Of a DNA stretch of 64,000 bases, positions 59,831 to 64,000 are shown one piece after another. Made by a program: the position numbers and the translations under genes. The notes under the pieces were generated by a model, which worked only from the letters and a program-made list of their open reading frames with translations, made no database searches and was not told where the DNA came from. Positions within the stretch are counted from its first letter, which is position 1. Every line of letters begins with the position of its first letter. The stretch covers positions 1,488,001 through 1,552,000 of the forward strand of contig NZ_BNJG01000001.1 of NCBI RefSeq assembly GCF_016587375.1. The letters are read 5' to 3'. The DNA is from Ktedonobacter robiniae (GTDB lineage Bacteria; Chloroflexota; Ktedonobacteria; Ktedonobacterales; Ktedonobacteraceae).

Positions 59831-59917
59831 GCTGACGTTGCTAAAGCACGCGTCTACATATCAAGGCGCGATAGCCTCGTCCCATGATATGTAGACGCGT
59901 GCTTTAGCAACGTCAGC
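59831..59917. repeat. Dispersed repeat family B, complete palindromic copy
   Basis: 33-bp perfect arms (59831-59863, 59885-59917) with a 21-nt loop. The arm core AAAGCACGCGTCTACATATCA also occurs at 34485 and, with two changes plus an offset, at 33739. It lies 10 bp beyond the cvpA stop and may end that transcript. Confidence 0.8.
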
Positions 59918-59927
59918 CCCAACCGCT

Positions 59928-60482
59928 CTAACGCTGTGGAGGCTGCGGTAGTGGCGGCAACGCGTGAACAAAGAATGCATTCACACGGGCAAAAAGGCTA
60001 TTATTGACCGCGTCATTGTAAAAGTCATGCCAAGCCCGCAACTGAGCGGCATCAACGTGCATGCCCAGAGGTGCCCCACTTTGTGCACTCGCCAGGAAAT
60101 TTCCCAGCACAATGAGCAGCAACAGCCAGAGGAGCCAGGACTCCACAAAACCTACCAGGCCACCCAGCAACGCATCCCCCAGGCCAACGCCTGGAATACG
60201 TTGCGTCGTGCCACGAATAAGCGTTGCCGCGATATGAAAGATCAGTACAACGCCGAGAAACAGCGCCAGAAAGGCAATCAGGGGGGTAGCCGCGAACCCG
60301 TCAGAGGCCATGATCGAGATGAACTCTGGCCCATAGGCGTACGCGACAAACCAGCCTATGGGTATGCTAATAATGTTGATCAGGCTAAATATCGCACCAT
60401 TGCGAATACCATTGAACACCATCAGGAGAACGGTCAGCACAAACAGAATATCAATCACACTTAGATGGAATAGATCAGGCAT
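59928..60482 (-). CDS. cvpA: CvpA family membrane protein
   Basis: A 184-residue protein. GGAGG 6 nt before ATG 60482 fixes the start. Four membrane helices (about 8-26, 30-50, 62-86, 104-128) contain the CvpA pattern: IDILFVLTVLLMVFNGIRNGAIFSLINIISIPIGWFVAY, then PGVGLGDALLGGLVGFVESWLLWLLLLIVLG. CvpA is linked to colicin V production and to envelope stress and bile resistance; its precise activity is not settled. A Pro/Gln-rich tail ends the protein. Lies downstream of the MFS gene with 190 bp between. Confidence 0.88.
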   Translation of the reverse strand: MPDLFHLSVIDILFVLTVLLMVFNGIRNGAIFSLINIISIPIGWFVAYAYGPEFISIMASDGFAATPLIAFLALFLGVVLIFHIAATLIRGTTQRIPGVGLGDALLGGLVGFVESWLLWLLLLIVLGNFLASAQSGAPLGMHVDAAQLRAWHDFYNDAVNNSLFARVNAFFVHALPPLPQPPQR

Positions 60483-60637
60483 ATTCTTCCTCCGCCTGGC
60501 AAGCACCCAACTATAAGGCAGGCATAACAGCAAAAATGAGTTTCTTCGAAAATGAGTTTCTTATTATCGAAAACGCGACAGCCAGAACAAGCGTCACAAA
60601 TAGGTTTCCCAGCACCAGGAGGTAGTCTATGAATACG

Positions 60638-60660
60638 AGTTCTCGCCACTATGTGGCCCT
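60638..60660 (-). repeat. Isolated accessory-hairpin motif
   Basis: On the minus strand this reads GGGCCACATAGTGGCGAGAAC, matching the GAGCCACGYAGTGGCGAGAAG consensus, with no long palindrome beside it. Probably a relic. Confidence 0.5.
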
Positions 60661-60670
60661 GCAAACACCT

Positions 60671-62227
60671 TCATGAAGGACGTTGCTGCTCATTGGGAGT
60701 AGAATCTGCGTATGTGTGAGGCTCCTGGGGAATCGGTGGAAACATATCCTCTATTGAGTGGAGTGACTCTTGTTGTCTTTCCTTGCTCTCCGTAGGCTTC
60801 TGCGCGGCATGAGCATCCTGTTGCGACCTGCGTCCAGGCTGACGTTTGCCAAAGCGCGAGGCCCAGAAGCAGAAGAAGAACATACAAGCCGCCAACACCA
60901 CTATCAAAAGATTGAAGCCCAGCAACTGCGCAATCGCGCCCGCGAAAAGCAAGACGGGGATGGAACCAGCATTGTACAGCATAAACTGAAAAGCCAGGAC
61001 ACGCGCACGCCCATTTTCAGGCGCCCGTTCCTGCATAATCGTGTTTGTAGGAATATTCACGCACGCCATAGCCACGCCCAGCAATGTCACCAGTAGGATG
61101 ACCGACCAGAGCAGCCAGGCAGATGATGCACCATGCACCGGGTCAAGGCGCAGCGAGAGCCACTGCATGGCTGGCAAGAGTAAGAAGCCCACCGCAAGCG
61201 AGATAAACCCGATCAACGTCAAACGTATACGCCCAATCCGCTCCGTCAACGGGGTCATCAAGACTGAAGCTCCAACCAGGCCAACGCCCGCCGGTGCCAG
61301 GATCAAGGCCATATCTTCAGGTGGATGGTGCAGCACTTGCTGGACAAAGGTACCCGCCAACTCACCAATCAGAAGCTGTAGGATACCCACAACCGAAAGT
61401 TGCACCACCGAGAAGAAGAGCAGGTTATCGACCTGCACAATGCGCCAGCCCTGACCCAGGTCTGCCCAGAGGCGTGCCAGCGTCTCCTTCACCGTCCTAT
61501 CTCCACGCCGCTCCCTCTCTTGCTTGAGGTGCGACTCGGCAAAACAACGCGATGGGATAAGCAGGATTAAGCCAGCGCAAACCGCGTAGAGCACGCCGAC
61601 CAGCAGGAAAAGCATATCGATGGATTGCACATTAAAGGCCAGCTTGCCTATATGGACTGTAAAGGGTGAGAAGAGCGAGGTTACCAGGCGCCCAAGAATA
61701 AGAAAGCCCAGGGCCTGCGAAATAGTGATGGAGATATTAAAGAGCGAGAGGGCGGGCATCAGATCGCGTTCGCCGACCAGCAAGGGAATGGATGACCCCT
61801 CAGCGGGAATAAAGAACTGTCCAATCAGCGAGGTACAGTAGGTCAGCAGGAAGAGGGGCCAGAGGTTGCTCCGGTTGAAGACAATGCAGATGAACATCAA
61901 CAATACCGTCACCATGCGTAAGATATTACTCACCCAGAGCACCTGGCGCTTATTCAAGCGATCCACAATCGCGCCCGCGATGGCGCTAAAAGGGATGGCA
62001 GGTAGGGTAAACGAAATAATAGCCAGGCCAGCCATAAAGACCGATTGCGTCACATTGTTGACGAGCACGATCACGCCATAGTTTGTGGCATTGAGAATCG
62101 TCAAGGAGATAAGTTGTGCCAACCAGAGTAATAAGAAGTTGCGGTTGCGCAACACACGTCGCACGCGACCGGAACTATTCTTATTGGACACTTGAGCGTT
62201 TTGCGCTTGATCTGTACTCTGCACCAT
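60671..62227 (-). CDS. MFS transporter
   Basis: A 518-residue protein with about twelve membrane helices. The first half has NRNFLLLWLAQLISLTILNATNYG and the loop GAIVDRLNKRQVLWVSNILRM; a related loop TPLTERIGRIRLTLIG begins the second half. It resembles the MFS_3 exporters, like the one at 28103, but has an extra cytoplasmic loop (SRCFAESHLKQERERRGDRT) and a Gln/Arg-rich C-terminal tail. No regulator is adjacent. Start ATG 62227 lacks a strong ribosome site. Substrate unknown. Confidence 0.88.
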   Translation of the reverse strand: MVQSTDQAQNAQVSNKNSSGRVRRVLRNRNFLLLWLAQLISLTILNATNYGVIVLVNNVTQSVFMAGLAIISFTLPAIPFSAIAGAIVDRLNKRQVLWVSNILRMVTVLLMFICIVFNRSNLWPLFLLTYCTSLIGQFFIPAEGSSIPLLVGERDLMPALSLFNISITISQALGFLILGRLVTSLFSPFTVHIGKLAFNVQSIDMLFLLVGVLYAVCAGLILLIPSRCFAESHLKQERERRGDRTVKETLARLWADLGQGWRIVQVDNLLFFSVVQLSVVGILQLLIGELAGTFVQQVLHHPPEDMALILAPAGVGLVGASVLMTPLTERIGRIRLTLIGFISLAVGFLLLPAMQWLSLRLDPVHGASSAWLLWSVILLVTLLGVAMACVNIPTNTIMQERAPENGRARVLAFQFMLYNAGSIPVLLFAGAIAQLLGFNLLIVVLAACMFFFCFWASRFGKRQPGRRSQQDAHAAQKPTESKERQQESLHSIEDMFPPIPQEPHTYADSTPNEQQRPS

Positions 62228-62531
62228 GGTCTACCAGACTTTCTACCAGTATTTCCCCAATATGTCCAGCTAACCTTACTACGTTTGCACTTGTACCTCT
62301 GTTACCACGCCTCATAGCAAAAAGGTTCTCTTGATAATACGTCCCAAAACAGAAAAAGTCAGACGCTACCCCGTAGCAACTGCGTTCTCCCCGCTGCTAA
62401 GTAGGAGATTCTTCCAGTCGCAAAAGGGTAGCGCATCCCCTCTTGACAGACTTTCCGCTTTTCCAGCTGGGAGCGGTATAAGAGAAATAAAGCATGTATA
62501 TTTCCCAGGGTGAAGAGAGGAGACAATTTCG

Positions 62532-62861
62532 ATGGCAAGCAAATATTATGATTTGCAGAACACCTGGATCTACCAGGAGATAAAAGCCCAGGTCCAGGCA
62601 GATCTACAGGCCCAACAATGCCAGGATTTGCATCATATCCTGCTCAAAATCATCGAAGCGCGCTTCCCCCGGCTCATTATCCAGGCCCATTCCCTGGGGC
62701 AACTTCAACCCGAGCAGCTCCAGCAACTCATCATCCTCATAGGCAGCGCCCAGCGCGAGCGCGAGGCTAAAGTCGCCCTGGAGGAATATCAGAACATAAT
62801 CAAACACGCACAATCACTACAAAAGGACAGCTCAGATGGAAAGTCGCCTATGGTATTATAG
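62532..62861 (+). CDS. Small helical protein of unknown function (DUF4351-like)
   Basis: A 109-residue, Gln/Leu-rich helical protein; GAGGAG lies about 9 nt before the ATG. The segment LHHILLKIIEARFPRLIIQAHSLGQLQPEQLQQLIILIGSAQ resembles the C-terminal helical domain (DUF4351) found at the end of Rpn/transposase-like nucleases, but the nuclease part is missing. The similarity is from memory and weak. The gene ends 14 bp before hicA, so it may share its transcript. Confidence 0.55.
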   Translation: MASKYYDLQNTWIYQEIKAQVQADLQAQQCQDLHHILLKIIEARFPRLIIQAHSLGQLQPEQLQQLIILIGSAQREREAKVALEEYQNIIKHAQSLQKDSSDGKSPMVL

Positions 62862-62875
62862 AAAAGGAAGAAACC

Positions 62876-63088
62876 ATGCCACGCAAAGTCAGGCAACTGA
62901 AAGCTGATCTTCAAAAAGCAGGCTTTCTTATGCGACCTGGCAAAGGAAGCCATACCAAGTGGATACATTCATAGTACCCTCCTATCTTTGTCAACCTATC
63001 AGGCAGCGATGGAGATGACGCGAGACGATACCAAATTAATGAGGTACAAGCTGCCTTAAGGAAGGTGAGAGAACGCGATGAACACTAG
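62876..63088 (+). pseudogene. hicA: HicA toxin with an in-frame amber codon
   Basis: The frame starts at ATG 62876 behind GGAAG and reads as HicA, a small mRNA interferase: PRKVRQLKADLQKAGFLMRP then GKGSHTKW, with the catalytic histidine H26. After WIHS a TAG at 62972-62974 interrupts it, but the same frame continues without a shift (YPPIFVNLSGSDGDDARRYQINEVQAALRKV), matching the rest of a HicA domain, to TAG 63086-63088. The full domain is 70 residues; the truncated product is 32. A single nonsense change in an otherwise intact toxin suggests recent inactivation, unless the stop is read through. It overlaps hicB by 11 bp. Confidence 0.8.
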
Positions 63089-63287
63089 CCACTATTCCAT
63101 CACAATCCAATGGGACCCAAGAGACAGCATTTACATTGCCAGCGTTCCAGGGCTTCCAGGTGTAAAGACGCATGGAGATACTTATCAAGAAGCCATGACA
63201 AATATACTTGAAGTGCTCGATATGTGGATTGAAGACGCCCAAAAGCACGGGGAAACACTCTCACCTCCAAAAATTTACGTGGCATAG
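63078..63287 (+). CDS. hicB: HicB family antitoxin
   Basis: A 69-residue antitoxin. It has the HicB partial RNase-H-like fold: YSITIQWDPRDSIYIASVPGLPGVKTHGDTYQEAMTNILEVLDMWIEDA. This form lacks the C-terminal DNA-binding domain found in longer HicB proteins, so autoregulation must come from elsewhere. It normally binds HicA and blocks its catalytic histidine. Its ATG lies within the last codons of hicA, the usual toxin-first order of this module. AAGGAAGGTGAGAG upstream contains the ribosome site. It remains intact although hicA carries a stop codon. Confidence 0.9.
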   Translation: MNTSHYSITIQWDPRDSIYIASVPGLPGVKTHGDTYQEAMTNILEVLDMWIEDAQKHGETLSPPKIYVA

Positions 63288-63336
63288 AACTTAGCATTAA
63301 AGCCAACTACCATTGGACGAGAGCGGATCGAGGCAG

Positions 63337-63342
63337 TATAAT
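63337..63342 (+). promoter_or_regulatory. -10 box of rlmN
   Basis: A perfect TATAAT 9 nt before the ATG at 63352, so the mRNA has at most a few untranslated bases. The -35 region is weak (TTGGAC near 63313). Confidence 0.5.
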
Positions 63343-63351
63343 GTGTGAACT

Positions 63352-64000
63352 ATGATTCCAACACCGACAACAGATATGAATACGACACAACAGACACAAC
63401 CTAAAACCGATCTGCTCACGCTGACGCTGCCGCAGTTGCAGGAGTGGCTGGCCGCGCGAGGCGAGGCCGCATTTCGCGCTAAGCAGATCTATAGCTGGAT
63501 CTACCAGCAGCTTGTCGATAACTTCGCAGCCATGTCGAATCTGCCGCTGAAGCTCCGTCAGCGCTTGGAAGAGGAGGCCTGTATCGGCCCACTCGTCGTG
63601 CGCAGCGAGATGAGTTCGAAAGACGACCGCACACGTAAGATTCTGCTAGAACTCGCCGATGGCAAATTGATCGAGTCGGTGTTGATGCTCTATCCTCCCC
63701 TGGGCGAGAGTAGCGCACGCGCCACCGTCTGCGTCTCCAGCCAGGCGGGATGCGCCTTTGGCTGCACCTTCTGCGCCACTGGCCAGATGGGCTTTGATCG
63801 CCACTTACAATCAGGCGAGATTATCGCCCAGGTACTCCACTTCGCGCGCGAGCTACGCGCCACTCCCTGGAGCGCGGCTGGCCTTCCCGGTAGTACACCT
63901 ATCGATCACATCACCAATATCGTCTTGATGGGCATGGGCGAGCCACTACACAACTACGACAATGTGCTCCAGGCCCTGCGCATCCTCAATAGTGCCGCAG
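63352..64000 (+). CDS. rlmN: 23S rRNA (adenine2503-C2)-methyltransferase, N-terminal part
   Basis: 216 residues visible; the gene runs off the right edge. It is a radical SAM enzyme that methylates C2 of A2503 in 23S rRNA and A37 in some tRNAs. The N-terminal accessory domain has LPQLQEWLAARGEAAFRAKQIYSWIYQQ and the core begins with TVCVSSQAGCAFGCTFCATGQMGF, holding the C-x3-C-x2-C cluster site, then GEIIAQVLHF and NIVLMGMGEPLHNYDNVL. An in-frame ATG at 63376 is an alternative start; the first one lies close to TATAAT, suggesting a leaderless mRNA. Confidence 0.95.
   Translation, partial: MIPTPTTDMNTTQQTQPKTDLLTLTLPQLQEWLAARGEAAFRAKQIYSWIYQQLVDNFAAMSNLPLKLRQRLEEEACIGPLVVRSEMSSKDDRTRKILLELADGKLIESVLMLYPPLGESSARATVCVSSQAGCAFGCTFCATGQMGFDRHLQSGEIIAQVLHFARELRATPWSAAGLPGSTPIDHITNIVLMGMGEPLHNYDNVLQALRILNSAA

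Noticed and set aside
1..64000. tRNA, rRNA, CRISPR arrays, prophage or intact IS elements
   Set aside because: I looked for cloverleaf/T-loop sequences, regularly spaced repeats and transposase or integrase domains and saw none. The only repeats are the palindromes, families A and B, and short tandem repeats.

Overview
The window reads as a chromosomal segment of a filamentous Chloroflexota bacterium, most likely of the class Ktedonobacteria. That assignment is an inference from gene content: a Ser/Thr kinase fused to a seven-bladed WD40 propeller, several membrane proteins built as an N-terminal zinc ribbon plus a Pro/Gln-rich linker plus one membrane helix plus a beta-rich tail, an FHA-FHA-FHA-ABC transporter fusion, GDSL-like lipoproteins and a DUF5679 zinc ribbon. 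No rRNA, tRNA, CRISPR array, integrase or intact IS was seen. I count 58 genes, two of them cut by the window ends.

Layout. 1-5.3 kb: end of an unknown gene, an HxlR regulator with a palindrome-rich upstream region, a NYN-domain nuclease-like protein, an M42 aminopeptidase and an MBL hydrolase. 5.4-16.8 kb: an envelope and signalling block with small membrane proteins, the kinase-WD40 protein, a lipoprotein, and a tandem pair of zinc-ribbon membrane proteins, the first carrying a frameshift. 17.3-21.6 kb: a minus-strand cluster secG, SGNH lipoprotein, giant FtsX-type permease. 22-30.6 kb: glycosyltransferase, UPF0173-like hydrolase, pyrG, a PRC/MgtE_N/CBS protein, an HTH regulator with an adjacent MFS exporter, and a frameshifted M29 aminopeptidase. 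30.7-36.8 kb: greA, a divergent panC homologue, plsY, pgsA and a tRNA-methyltransferase-like gene. 37-52.6 kb: nnr, rplI, CoxG-like, RNase D-like exonuclease, degenerate receiver, beta-carbonic anhydrase, phoU, a PIG-L deacetylase, a four-gene DUF503-wecG-hldE1-hldE2 operon, upp and an M55 aminopeptidase. 52.7-64 kb: FHA-ABC transporter, soluble chemoreceptor, hflX, cvpA, MFS transporter, a hicAB pair whose toxin has an in-frame amber codon, and the start of rlmN.

The most striking feature is between the genes. About two dozen intergenic gaps hold a perfect or near-perfect inverted repeat with arms of 15-38 bp and usually a 2-8 nt loop, mostly without a T-tract. Arms are mostly locus-specific, but apical cores recur, and many copies carry an adjacent short accessory hairpin with a GAGAAG-like tail. 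They lie in nine of the convergent gaps, in tandem gaps, and also in six divergent gaps where they cannot be 3' terminators of the flanking genes. Two further dispersed repeat families are present, at 3566/4213/32631 and at 33739/34485/59831.

Three genes (11714-13230, 29494-30596, 37073-37878) are each broken by the apparent loss of one G in a short G run. That could be homopolymer undercalling in the assembly or real frameshift variation, and it should be resolved before these genes are called pseudogenes. Start codons were moved inward from the longest reading frame wherever a Shine-Dalgarno sequence or promoter supported it.
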